This document shows, piece after piece, positions 1-5,837 of a DNA stretch of 6,702 nucleotides. This stretch comes from DASUZD01 sp036377055. Its GTDB lineage: Bacteria > Actinomycetota > Thermoleophilia > Gaiellales > Gaiellaceae. Within the stretch, counting starts at the first letter, position 1. The number at the start of each line of letters is the position of its first letter. The stretch spans positions 1 through 6,702 of the forward strand of contig DASUZD010000060.1 in assembly GCA_036377055.1 (NCBI GenBank). The letters run 5' to 3'. A program made the position numbers and the translations under genes. The notes below the pieces were generated by a model that was not told the origin of the DNA, made no database searches, and saw only the letters and a list, made by a program, of their open reading frames with translations.

Positions 1-820
1 CGCGCTCCTTGCAACCGGCCGCGCCGCCCTCTTCACCACCGGCCACGTCAGCGTCCCACCCGATGACGCCGGCGTTCGCGTGATTCGTCATCTGCGTGCT
101 CGTCAGCGAGGTCGGGTAGACCGCCACCTCGTCGAGCTGGCCGTCGAAGCTCGGGCCGCCGATGCTGATGCTCGGAAGAACCTGTGTGGTGGCCGAGCGG
201 AGTAGCGATCGTGCCGCGCTGAGCGCGTTTGGACTCTGGCCAGGCGGACCCTGGACGAGATCGACGTAGACGTACCCCGTCGCGAAGTCGACGACCACGT
301 AATGCCAGAACCCATCGGCGACCGGTTTCGACGACGGGCCGTCGATCGCTAGCCCTGCGTTCGGGCTCGCCGTGTTGACGATGCTCGCATGGACGAGACC
401 TTCCGAACCTGCGAACACCTTGTACTGGACGCTCATGCCGTCGTAGTAGGAAAAGAAGGTTGCGCCGTCCGAGGGATCCGTTCGCAGCCACATCTCGACG
501 GTCACGGGCGGCGCCACGTTCGGCGCCGGCGTCAGCGACGCGATCATCCCAAGGTCACCTGCAGCGGAAGTGTCCGCCTTGTTCGCGATGCCGGCTTCGA
601 GGTCGACGAGCGCGGTGCTCGCGTACGCCAGGTTGACGCCATGGCCGCTTGCGTCAGCGGCCGTCGTCGCTCCGTCTCCCTCGCCCAACCGCCAGTACAT
701 GCTTGGCGAATCGGCGCGGACGGCGGCGTCGTAGACGCCCGCAGTCGCCGCGTGGGCAAGCGCCAGCGATCCCATGATTACGACTGCGGAGGCGAATCGA
801 GCAACTTTGCGCGGTCTCAC
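1..820 (-). CDS. Secreted LamG/concanavalin A-like domain protein (C-terminus cut by window edge)
   Basis: The frame is open from a GTG at 820 to the left edge: 273 codons, no stop. The GTG start gives a textbook Sec signal peptide: a basic start (MRPRKVAR), a hydrophobic core (FASAVVIMGSLAL) and an AHA cleavage site near residue 24. The internal ATG at 775 would remove the basic and most of the hydrophobic part, so GTG is preferred, although no clear Shine-Dalgarno precedes it. Residues about 40-250 read as a LamG/laminin_G_3-type jelly roll: YWRLGEGDG then DASGHG at the start, VTVEMWLRT for a central strand, FWHYVVVDF, YVYVDL, and the closing GQLDEVAVYPTSLT...HANAG. Family members are extracellular and bind carbohydrate or protein ligands, or act as structural modules of larger surface proteins. 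The ligand cannot be told. After residue 250 a new segment begins (WDADVAGGEEGG) and runs off the window, so the protein is probably multidomain. It lies 13 bp after the small secreted-protein gene. Domain call is firm; the role is not. Confidence 0.85.
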   Translation of the reverse strand, partial: MRPRKVARFASAVVIMGSLALAHAATAGVYDAAVRADSPSMYWRLGEGDGATTAADASGHGVNLAYASTALVDLEAGIANKADTSAAGDLGMIASLTPAPNVAPPVTVEMWLRTDPSDGATFFSYYDGMSVQYKVFAGSEGLVHASIVNTASPNAGLAIDGPSSKPVADGFWHYVVVDFATGYVYVDLVQGPPGQSPNALSAARSLLRSATTQVLPSISIGGPSFDGQLDEVAVYPTSLTSTQMTNHANAGVIGWDADVAGGEEGGAAGCKER

Positions 821-833
821 GTCGCGCGGCGAA

Positions 834-1136
834 CTAGTCCGGCGGATTGCACTCCGGCGAGCCGATCCGCAGAATCGCCGAGTCTCCCTCCACGCCTCTC
901 GCGCGAACGACGAGGCGGCCACAGGCGAGCGGCTTCGGCCGTGCGAGGCGGACGCGGAAGCCGCCGGCCGCGGTCGTCGTGGCCCACCGCGTGACGATCT
1001 CGCGCCCGATCACCTGGACCCGCACCCGTTCCGCCGTCTTGAACCCGGTACCGCGCACGACGACCGCGGAGTCCGAGGAGACCGCGGAGAGGTGCGGCGG
1101 CACGGCCAGCGCGAGCGCGACGAGCAGCAGCTTCAC
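834..1136 (-). CDS. Small secreted beta-domain protein, function unknown
   Basis: A 100-residue protein read from a GTG at 1136. Residues 1-19 form a signal peptide (MKLLLVALALAVPPHLSA). The mature part, about 80 residues, begins SAVVVRGTGFKTAERVRVQV, a pattern of alternating hydrophobic residues with a GTGF turn that resembles the first strands of IPT/TIG-like or other immunoglobulin-like domains; this is fold-level resemblance only. Cys72 and Cys96 are the only cysteines and probably form one disulphide, fitting export. The frame can be extended upstream to a TTG at 1184, but that would put the perfect hairpin at 1148-1181 inside the coding region and bury the signal peptide behind 16 extra residues, so GTG 1136 is preferred. 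No good Shine-Dalgarno is seen for either start. The gene follows the propeller gene by 64 bp and precedes the LamG gene by 13 bp on the same strand. No enzyme motif is visible. Confidence 0.68.
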   Translation of the reverse strand: MKLLLVALALAVPPHLSAVSSDSAVVVRGTGFKTAERVRVQVIGREIVTRWATTTAAGGFRVRLARPKPLACGRLVVRARGVEGDSAILRIGSPECNPPD

Positions 1137-1147
1137 GTCGAGAGTAT

Positions 1148-1181
1148 GCGCGAGGAGCCGCTGGATTGCGGCTCCTCGCGC
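1148..1181 (-). terminator. Perfect 14-bp hairpin after the propeller gene
   Basis: Positions 1148-1161 (GCGCGAGGAGCCGC) are exactly complementary to 1168-1181, with a 6-nt loop at 1162-1167. The hairpin lies 19 bp past the propeller-gene stop and 11 bp before the GTG of the small secreted gene. It has no T-tract on either side, so if it is a terminator it is of the U-less kind reported for high-GC actinobacteria. It could instead be a processing or attenuation stem that uncouples expression of the long upstream gene from the two short downstream ones. The structure is seen directly; the function is inferred. Confidence 0.55.
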
Positions 1182-1200
1182 CAAACGATGACCGGATCGG

Positions 1201-4089
1201 CTACTTCCCCTTCGGGAGCTCGAGCCGGTAAACGCCGCGGCCGTGCGTCCCCGCGTAGAGGAGGCGATCGGTCTTGCCGCCCCCGACCAGCGTCAGGTCG
1301 TAGACCGCGACCGGCGGCATGCCGTCCGCGGCCGGGATCCACGTCGTCGTGCCGTCGGCGAGCCGATCGACGCCGAAGTCGGTCGACGCGTAGACGTCAC
1401 CCGTCGCTTTGTCGAACGCGACGTCCAGCACAGGCTGGTCGCCGAGGTCGTACGAGATGTCGGTCCAGCTCGCCGTGCCGGCGCCCGGGTTGAAGTGCAC
1501 GTCGAAGACGTGCCCGGGCGTGGTCGGCGTGTACGCGTTGTAGCCCGAGAACGAGATGACCGCGTGGTTCGGGTCAGTCGGGTCGACCGAGATCCCGCTC
1601 GGGTACCGCCGCGGCTGCGCCGGCGTGTCGATGCGGGTGTACGTCACGTCGAGCGGATTCGCCGCGCTCGCGTTCTGCGAGACGAAGATCCGGCCGCGCC
1701 GCGTGCCGACCCACATGGTGTTGGCGTCTTGCGCCCGGGCGATCGCGACCACGTACGAGCCGCCCTTGTCGGACGACGGGCCGACGATCAGGTTGCCCGC
1801 GTCCGCCGCGCCGGCCGTTCCACCGAGCGGCACCCAGTCGCCGCACTCGCCTGTGAAGAGCTTGTCGCTCTTCCCGAGCACCCCGGTCGTGTTGCAGTGG
1901 TTGTCGAGGAACGTCGGGTCACCGCCCGAGTCCTGCGTCCGCCACACATGGCCGAGACCGGCGAAGATCTGGCCTTCGCGCACCGGGTCCTGCGTCATCG
2001 GCGCGTAGAACGCGTCGGCCTCCGGCGCGAAGAAGATCGGGTCGCCGATCCAGTCCCAGGTGGCGGGCGTCGGGCCGTTGAAGTTCACGTCCACGAAGTC
2101 GTTCGTGTACGTGTGGAACCAGATGTTGGGGTTGACCGAGTCGATCCCCGCGTCGCCGCCGTCGCCCGTCACCGGCAGGAGCCAGGTGTCGGAGCCCGTG
2201 TACGCGAGCGTTCCGTTGTCCTGGGTGCCGCCGAACGCGCGGGTCAGCGGATTGTTCGGGTCGACCGCGATGCTCTGGAACTGGAGCGTGTTCAGCCCGC
2301 TGTTCAGCGTCACGAGCCGGTTCGGCACCTTGCTAAGCCAGTGCTGACAGTCGACCAGGTCGTCGCCCGACAGGCCGCGGTTCGCGCAATCGGCCGAGTC
2401 GTCCGTGAACTGGCCGTTCGTGCGAATGACGCCGCCGTCGGAGCCGACGAAGAACAGGTCCGGATTCGTCGGCACGAAGCCGATCGCGTGCTGGTCCGGG
2501 TGCATGTCCTCGTCGTGGAAGAGGATCCCATCGCTCGAGTGGCGGGCGTCGCCGGTCATGTCGAACCAGTTGACGCCGGCGTCCGTCGACATGACGACGC
2601 CGCGGCCGTTCGAGCGGTCGGCCCCGCCGTACGGCGGCAGCTCGCCGTAGTTCATCGAGCCGCCGAGGACGACCTCGTCGGGCCGGCCTGCGGGCGACGC
2701 GACGAACATGTCGTACGAGCACTGCGTCTGGCAGAAGTTGTACGCCCCGAACCCGGGCGTCCCGTTCGTGCTCGACGAGAGCTTCGTCCAGCCCGCGTTC
2801 GTGAGCCCGGCCGCCCGCGCGTCGTCCACGCGATAGAGCTCGGACAAGATCGACGTCGGATTGCCGGCGGCGTCGCTCTGGTTGCCGACGCCGAGGTAGA
2901 TCCGCGTCTTGCCGTTCGGCAGCTTCGCCGTCGCGAACTCGTACCGCACGGAGAGCAGGTCGGTCGCCGAGAGCGTGTCGGTGTAGATCTGGTCGAAGGT
3001 CGCGCCGTTGTCGGTGGAGCGGAAGAGCCCGTAGCCGAACATCGACGCGTAGAACGTGCCGGCGCTCGCCGGGTCGTACTCGATGTGCGAGATGCCGCCC
3101 CGGAAGAAGTCGCCGCCGTTCGCGCTCGTCGGGTTGACCGGGTCCTGCGGCCGGTTGAGCGTCAGCGCGAAGCTCGCGCCGCCGTCCTTCGACTCGTAGA
3201 GGCCGATCTGCGGAGCGCCCGGCGGCGTGAAGCGGCCACCGCTCTTCGACGAGAGGCCATGCCGCGCCACCGCCGTCCCGATCAGGATGTGGCTCGCGTT
3301 CGCGGGATCGACCGCGATCGCCGCGATCGCGCGGTCCTTCGCGACGCTCTCGCTACCCGGGACGAGCGACCAGCTCTCGCCCGCGTTCGTCGACTTGTAG
3401 AGGCCGAGGCCGGCCTCGCTGTCGCTTGAGCCGTTCCCCTCGCCCGTGCCCGCGTAGATCGTGCGGCCCGTCGAGTCGGTCGGGTCGATGTAGAGCGAGC
3501 CGATCGCGTTCGTCGGGATTCCGTTGTCGGAGATCTGCTTCCAGTTCGGGTTCGGCGAGAGCACGTTGTTCGAGCGCCACACGCCGCCCCCGGCCGCCGC
3601 AACGTAGATCCGGCACGCGTTCGTGGAGCACTTCGGGTCGACCGCGAGCGCGGTCACGCGGCCCGACCACTGGGTCGGCGGCCCGAACGTCTGCGTCCCG
3701 AAGGTGTCGACGTTCAGCGTCTCGGGCCCGGCCGCGTCCCACGCCTGCGGGAAGCGCGTGCCCGTGTGCTTCAGGAGCTGCCGCGCGTCCTTGATCGCGT
3801 TCTGCGTCTGCGCGAAGTCGATGGTCGCGTTCGGGAACGCGCGGTTCTCGTAGTCCTCGGCGGCGGGCGTGTTGAGCCCGGCCCGGTCCGCCTCGCCGTC
3901 GCCGATCTTGTCGATCCGGCCCGGCGCCATCGCGTTCTTCAGCAGGAGGCGCGCCTCGCGCATCCGTTCGCTCCGTGCGCTCTCGCCGCCGCCCGCGCGG
4001 ATGAGCGCGACGCCCGCGACCGCTGCTGCGACCACGAGCGCGACCGCAGCGAACGCAGCAACACGAAGCCGCCTATCTCGTCTACTCAT
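1201..4089 (-). CDS. Membrane-anchored or secreted BNR/Asp-box beta-propeller protein (sortilin/glycosyl-hydrolase-like fold)
   Basis: Encodes 962 residues from the ATG at 4089, which has GGGGAGG 8 nt upstream. The longer GTG at 4116 would place that site inside the gene, so it is rejected. Residues about 9-31 are a hydrophobic helix after a basic start (SRRDRRLR): a signal anchor or uncleaved signal peptide. A charged linker to about residue 120 follows, then a long repeat region. Asp-box motifs (S/T-x-D-x-G-x-x-W/F) are seen at about 233-240 (STNAGESW), 300-307 (SKDGGASF), 358-365 (STDNGATF) and 501-508 (STDAGVNW), with weaker copies elsewhere. YAGTHGRGVYRL closes the last blade. Recurring phrases such as IAVDPANASHILIG and ISVDPTDPNHAVIS mark successive blades. 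A HDEDMHPDQHA segment (525-535) is typical of this family of exported propellers. The eight cysteines fall into four near-neighbour pairs (154/159, 453/457, 568/581, 732/749), suggesting local disulphides outside the cell. Such proteins are often labelled glycosyl hydrolase, but no catalytic residues can be assigned; ligand binding is as likely. Confidence 0.88.
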   Translation of the reverse strand: MSRRDRRLRVAAFAAVALVVAAAVAGVALIRAGGGESARSERMREARLLLKNAMAPGRIDKIGDGEADRAGLNTPAAEDYENRAFPNATIDFAQTQNAIKDARQLLKHTGTRFPQAWDAAGPETLNVDTFGTQTFGPPTQWSGRVTALAVDPKCSTNACRIYVAAAGGGVWRSNNVLSPNPNWKQISDNGIPTNAIGSLYIDPTDSTGRTIYAGTGEGNGSSDSEAGLGLYKSTNAGESWSLVPGSESVAKDRAIAAIAVDPANASHILIGTAVARHGLSSKSGGRFTPPGAPQIGLYESKDGGASFALTLNRPQDPVNPTSANGGDFFRGGISHIEYDPASAGTFYASMFGYGLFRSTDNGATFDQIYTDTLSATDLLSVRYEFATAKLPNGKTRIYLGVGNQSDAAGNPTSILSELYRVDDARAAGLTNAGWTKLSSSTNGTPGFGAYNFCQTQCSYDMFVASPAGRPDEVVLGGSMNYGELPPYGGADRSNGRGVVMSTDAGVNWFDMTGDARHSSDGILFHDEDMHPDQHAIGFVPTNPDLFFVGSDGGVIRTNGQFTDDSADCANRGLSGDDLVDCQHWLSKVPNRLVTLNSGLNTLQFQSIAVDPNNPLTRAFGGTQDNGTLAYTGSDTWLLPVTGDGGDAGIDSVNPNIWFHTYTNDFVDVNFNGPTPATWDWIGDPIFFAPEADAFYAPMTQDPVREGQIFAGLGHVWRTQDSGGDPTFLDNHCNTTGVLGKSDKLFTGECGDWVPLGGTAGAADAGNLIVGPSSDKGGSYVVAIARAQDANTMWVGTRRGRIFVSQNASAANPLDVTYTRIDTPAQPRRYPSGISVDPTDPNHAVISFSGYNAYTPTTPGHVFDVHFNPGAGTASWTDISYDLGDQPVLDVAFDKATGDVYASTDFGVDRLADGTTTWIPAADGMPPVAVYDLTLVGGGKTDRLLYAGTHGRGVYRLELPKGK

Positions 4090-4097
4090 GTCGTGGA

Positions 4098-4104
4098 CCT
4101 CCCC
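4098..4104 (-). promoter_or_regulatory. Ribosome binding site deciding the propeller-gene start
   Basis: On the minus strand GGGGAGG lies 8 nt before ATG 4089. It is internal to the longer frame that starts at GTG 4116, so it argues for the ATG. A second GGAGG lies slightly further upstream, about 4107-4111. Confidence 0.8.
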
Positions 4105-4126
4105 TTCCTCCGACACGGGAGACCCT

Positions 4127-4138
4127 GGAGGCGCCTCC
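4127..4138. repeat. Perfect 12-bp palindrome in the propeller-gene leader
   Basis: GGAGGCGCCTCC is a perfect inverted repeat placed roughly 7-18 nt after the expected transcription start of the propeller gene. It could be an operator just downstream of the promoter. In the RNA, its CCTCC could also pair with the GGAGG elements of the ribosome binding region about 20-35 nt later. Short GC palindromes are common at this composition, so function is uncertain. Confidence 0.35.
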
Positions 4139-4151
4139 CTACCGAAAGGAT

Positions 4152-4180
4152 TTCATATCCGACGCTTGATATCCAGTCAA
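4152..4180 (-). promoter_or_regulatory. Sigma70-type promoter of the propeller gene
   Basis: On the minus strand, a -35 box TTGACT (4180-4175) and a -10 box TATGAA (4157-4152) are separated by exactly 17 bp. Both are close to the TTGACA/TATAAT consensus, unusual in such GC-rich DNA. The expected start near 4145 gives a leader of about 55 nt with a good ribosome binding site. CTTGA (4164-4168) and TCAAG (4177-4181) form a short inverted repeat spanning the -35 box, a possible repressor site. Confidence 0.72.
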
Positions 4181-4359
4181 GTACCGCGATGCGGCCAAGA
4201 CGGCCGCTCGAACCCCCCGCGGCGGTGCTCGACGAGCGATTTTACCTCGATTAGGAAGCGCTGGAGATCGGTCCGATGCTCCGCGGAGACGAAGTGACCG
4301 GGCGTGGCCGGCGGCCTTTCCGCCTGTTCGCGCCGCGGCTCTTTGTTCGGACCAGCCAC
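4177..4359 (-). CDS. Doubtful 60-residue reading frame in the divergent intergenic region
   Basis: From a GTG at 4359 to a TGA that overlaps the propeller-gene -35 box, 60 codons can be read. The C-terminal half contains a plausible amphipathic helix (HRTDLQRFLIEVKSLVEHRR). Against it: about a quarter of codons end in A or T, much more than in the certain genes nearby. The ribosome binding site is only a loose G-rich stretch, the frame is simply the end of a long open frame antisense to the aldolase gene, and I recognise no family. Kept only because otherwise this stretch would be described as empty. Confidence 0.15.
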   Translation of the reverse strand: MAGPNKEPRREQAERPPATPGHFVSAEHRTDLQRFLIEVKSLVEHRRGGFERPSWPHRGT

Positions 4360-4378
4360 CGTCTTCCCCACCCCGACC

Positions 4379-4396
4379 TGTGGAACATGTGGATAA
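4379..4396. promoter_or_regulatory. Two abutting DnaA-box-like 9-mers
   Basis: TGTGGATAA at 4388-4396 is the exact reverse complement of the consensus DnaA box TTATCCACA. Directly before it, TGTGGAACA at 4379-4387 matches 7 of 9 positions in the same orientation. An isolated pair next to metabolic genes is more like a DnaA regulatory or titration site than an origin, because no dnaA, dnaN, box cluster or strong AT-rich unwinding element is seen in the window. Confidence 0.4.
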
Positions 4397-4520
4397 CTCG
4401 ACTGCTGCGTCCCTCGAAAGCCGCAAGGCCCCGACGCAGTGACCGGCGATTCTAGGGTCTCCGCGCCGCCGCGTCTTCCCCTCTGGTGACGAAAGACAGC
4501 CGAAAGTGCGGAAATTTCGT

Positions 4521-4548
4521 GAGGGGCGAGCGCCGCACATCGCCCCTC
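4521..4548 (+). other. Hairpin in the region upstream of the aldolase gene
   Basis: GAGGGGCGA (4521-4529) is perfectly complementary to 4540-4548 around a 10-nt loop. Two G-U pairs and one C-G pair can extend the stem to 4518/4551. It ends about 95 nt before the aldolase ATG and has no T-tract. It could be a leader RNA structure or a terminator of an upstream transcript. I match it to no known riboswitch class. Confidence 0.35.
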
Positions 4549-4583
4549 GTGCCGGATCTTACGAGCGGCGTCGGAGGACGGGC

Positions 4584-4688
4584 ATGACGCGCGCCGCGTC
4601 GGGGATACTTCGCTGCACCTGCGAGACGCCTGGAGGAGAGCGCCGATGGCTTCAACCACACTCGAAGAGACCGCCCGCGCACTCGTAG
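4584..4688 (+). CDS. Possible 34-residue leader peptide overlapping the aldolase start
   Basis: An ATG at 4584 is preceded by GGAGG (4573-4577) with ideal 6-nt spacing. It reads 34 codons (beginning MTRAASGILRCTCETPGGER) and stops at 4686-4688, about 40 nt inside the aldolase gene in another frame. Ribosomes translating it would pass through the aldolase ribosome binding site and start codon, so it could affect aldolase translation. The peptide resembles nothing I recognise. The last 14 or so codons are constrained by the overlapping aldolase sequence. A chance ORF is the default explanation; the well-placed ribosome binding site is the only positive evidence. Confidence 0.25.
   Translation: MTRAASGILRCTCETPGGERRWLQPHSKRPPAHS
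4632..4638 (+). promoter_or_regulatory. Ribosome binding site of the aldolase gene
   Basis: GGAGGAG ends 7 nt before ATG 4646. This is a strong purine-rich site that supports the chosen start, as does the N-terminal sequence, which aligns with other class I aldolases. Confidence 0.8.
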
Positions 4689-5674
4689 CCGAGGGCAAGG
4701 GAATCCTCGCCGCGGACGAGAGCGACAGCACGATCAAGAAGCGCTTCGACGCGATCGGCGTCGAGTCGACGGAGGAGAACCGGCGCGCGTACCGCGACCT
4801 TCTCTTCACGACCGACGGAATCGAGGAGTACATCAGCGGCGTGATCCTCTTCGACGAGACGATCCGCCAGTCGTCGGCGGACGGGACGCCGTTCCCGCAG
4901 CTGCTCGAGCGCCGCGGGATCATCCCCGGGATCAAGGTCGACAAGGGCGCGAAGCCGCTCGCGAAGGCGGCCGGCGAGACGATCACCGAGGGTCTCGACG
5001 GGCTGCGCGACCGGCTCGAGGAGTACCGCGGCCTCGGCGCTCGCTTCGCGAAGTGGCGCGCGACGTACATCATCGACGCCGACAAGCCGAGCGAGTACGC
5101 GAACTGGACGAACGCGCACGCGCTCGCTCGCTACGCGGCGCTCTCGCAGGAGGCCGGGCTCGTCCCGATCGTCGAGCCGGAGGTCCTCATGGACGGCGAG
5201 CACTCGATCGACACGGCCTTCCACGTCACGTCTCGTGTGCTCCACGCCGTCTTCACCGAGCTCCGCGACCAGCGCATCGAGCACGAGGGCATGCTGCTCA
5301 AGCCGAACATGGTGCTCTCGGGCTATGGCGCGCCCGAGCAGGCGAGCGCCGACGAGGTCGCCGAGCTGACGATCAAGTGCTTCCGCCGCCACGTCCCGTC
5401 CGCGGTGCCCGGAATCGTGTTCCTCTCCGGCGGCCAGAGCGACGAGGATGCGACCGCGCACCTGAACGCGATGAACGCCCGCGGGCCGCACCCGTGGGAG
5501 CTCAGCTTCTCCTACGGCCGGGCGCTTCAGGCGCCGGCCCAGAAAGCCTGGCGCGGCGACCACGCGAACGTCGACGCAGCGCAGAAGGCGTTCTACCGCC
5601 GCGCGAAGTTCAACAGTGCGGCGCGCTCAGGCTCGTATGCACCAGAGATGGAGCGCGAAGCCGCGCCCGTCTGA
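4646..5674 (+). CDS. Class I fructose-bisphosphate aldolase
   Basis: A 342-residue cytosolic enzyme that reversibly splits fructose 1,6-bisphosphate into dihydroxyacetone phosphate and glyceraldehyde 3-phosphate through a Schiff base, without metal. It serves glycolysis and gluconeogenesis. The animal/plant-type class I active site is intact: GILAADES with Asp24, Lys97 in IKVDKG, Lys136 and Arg138 in FAKWRA, Glu177 and Glu179 in VEPE, the Schiff-base Lys219 in MLLKPNMV, the phosphate-binding FLSGGQS loop (259-265) and Arg292 in SFSYGRALQ. Roles are transferred from the rabbit muscle enzyme (Asp33, Lys107, Lys146, Arg148, Glu187, Glu189, Lys229, Arg303). It is about 20 residues shorter than the animal enzyme. 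The C-terminal tail ends EREAAPV and lacks the terminal Tyr that tunes the animal enzyme. ATG 4646 has a strong GGAGGAG. The gene converges on glpX, whose product acts on the same metabolite. Confidence 0.96.
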   Translation: MASTTLEETARALVAEGKGILAADESDSTIKKRFDAIGVESTEENRRAYRDLLFTTDGIEEYISGVILFDETIRQSSADGTPFPQLLERRGIIPGIKVDKGAKPLAKAAGETITEGLDGLRDRLEEYRGLGARFAKWRATYIIDADKPSEYANWTNAHALARYAALSQEAGLVPIVEPEVLMDGEHSIDTAFHVTSRVLHAVFTELRDQRIEHEGMLLKPNMVLSGYGAPEQASADEVAELTIKCFRRHVPSAVPGIVFLSGGQSDEDATAHLNAMNARGPHPWELSFSYGRALQAPAQKAWRGDHANVDAAQKAFYRRAKFNSAARSGSYAPEMEREAAPV

Positions 5675-5685
5675 GCCACGCGCGT

Positions 5686-5711
5686 TGGCGCCACGTCCGG
5701 TGCCTGGCACC
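5686..5711. repeat. Two adjacent palindromes after the aldolase gene
   Basis: TGGCGCCA (5686-5693) is a perfect 8-bp palindrome. Six bases later, GGTGCCTGGCACC (5699-5711) is an odd-length palindrome with 6-bp arms around a central T. They start 11 bp after the aldolase stop. The second resembles the short palindromic units of REP-type elements, and shares its arm-T-arm design with the palindrome at 5800-5820. They may also contribute to termination of the aldolase transcript. Confidence 0.5.
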
Positions 5712-5712
5712 A

Positions 5713-5802
5713 GCCGTGGCCACCGCGGCCGTGGCTCGCAAGCCCGAAGCACCGCGTTTGCTGCGACTTCGGCCGATCCGACGCGGTCGTTCCGGCCACG
5801 GC
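5713..5802. repeat. Nested inverted and direct repeats in the convergent gap
   Basis: GCCGTGGC occurs at 5713-5720 and again at 5728-5735, and its complement GCCACGGC at 5795-5802. Inside, CCGAAG (5744-5749) pairs with CTTCGG (5767-5772). The result is a nested stem structure about 75-90 bp long between the two odd-length palindromes. It has no convincing coding frame. GC-rich DNA gives some such pairs by chance, but nesting within a 163-bp gap is notable. Confidence 0.4.
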
Positions 5803-5820
5803 CGGGGTCTGACCCCGGCC
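5800..5820. terminator. Palindrome, probable shared terminator of aldolase and glpX
   Basis: Ten-bp arms (GGCCGGGGTC at 5800-5809 and its complement at 5811-5820) flank a single T; as RNA it would fold into an 8-bp G:C stem with a 5-nt loop. It lies 17 bp past the glpX stop and 125 bp past the aldolase stop. No T-tract follows on either strand, so it would be a U-less bidirectional terminator. Its arm-T-arm symmetry also fits a REP-type palindrome. Confidence 0.55.
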
Positions 5821-5837
5821 TTGGCCCCGCGGGACGG

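Larger units (their letters stand above)
4181..4645. other. Divergent intergenic region between propeller gene and aldolase
   Basis: This stretch of about 465 bp between the propeller promoter and the aldolase start has no convincing full-length gene. It contains the doubtful minus-strand frame at 4177-4359, a pair of DnaA-box-like 9-mers at 4379-4396, a 7-bp inverted repeat (4405-4411 with 4433-4439), the hairpin at 4521-4548 and a short leader frame from 4584. I could not find a convincing aldolase promoter. Weak candidates are GTGACG at 4486-4491 with GAAATT at 4511-4516 (spacing 19), and a lone -10-like GATACT at 4604-4609. The low-GC patches near 4230-4260 and 4500-4520 are modest. Confidence 0.6.

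Noticed and set aside
1243..3429. 728-codon plus-strand open frame opposite the propeller gene
   Set aside because: It is rich in Arg and Val with no recognisable domain, has no ribosome binding site that I see, and lies wholly antisense to a gene with clear Asp-box repeats. Long antisense open frames are expected at this GC content.
4090..4116. GTG 4116 start, adding nine residues to the propeller protein
   Set aside because: The strong GGGGAGG lies within this extension, 8 nt before ATG 4089, and the added residues are acidic and precede the basic start of the signal anchor.
4379..4396. Replication origin
   Set aside because: Only two DnaA-like boxes, no box cluster, no strong AT-rich unwinding region and no replication genes in view.
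4440..4645. Riboswitch in front of the aldolase gene
   Set aside because: There are hairpins, but I could match no conserved core of a known riboswitch class; calling one would be a guess.
4177..5085. 302-codon minus-strand open frame over the aldolase start and intergenic region
   Set aside because: Its first two thirds are antisense to the certain aldolase gene and low-complexity (Ser/Arg-rich). Only the last 60 codons fall in non-coding DNA, and these are listed separately with low confidence.
4652..5563. 303-codon minus-strand open frame inside the aldolase gene
   Set aside because: Arg/Val/Leu/Asp-rich shadow of the aldolase reading frame with no family resemblance.
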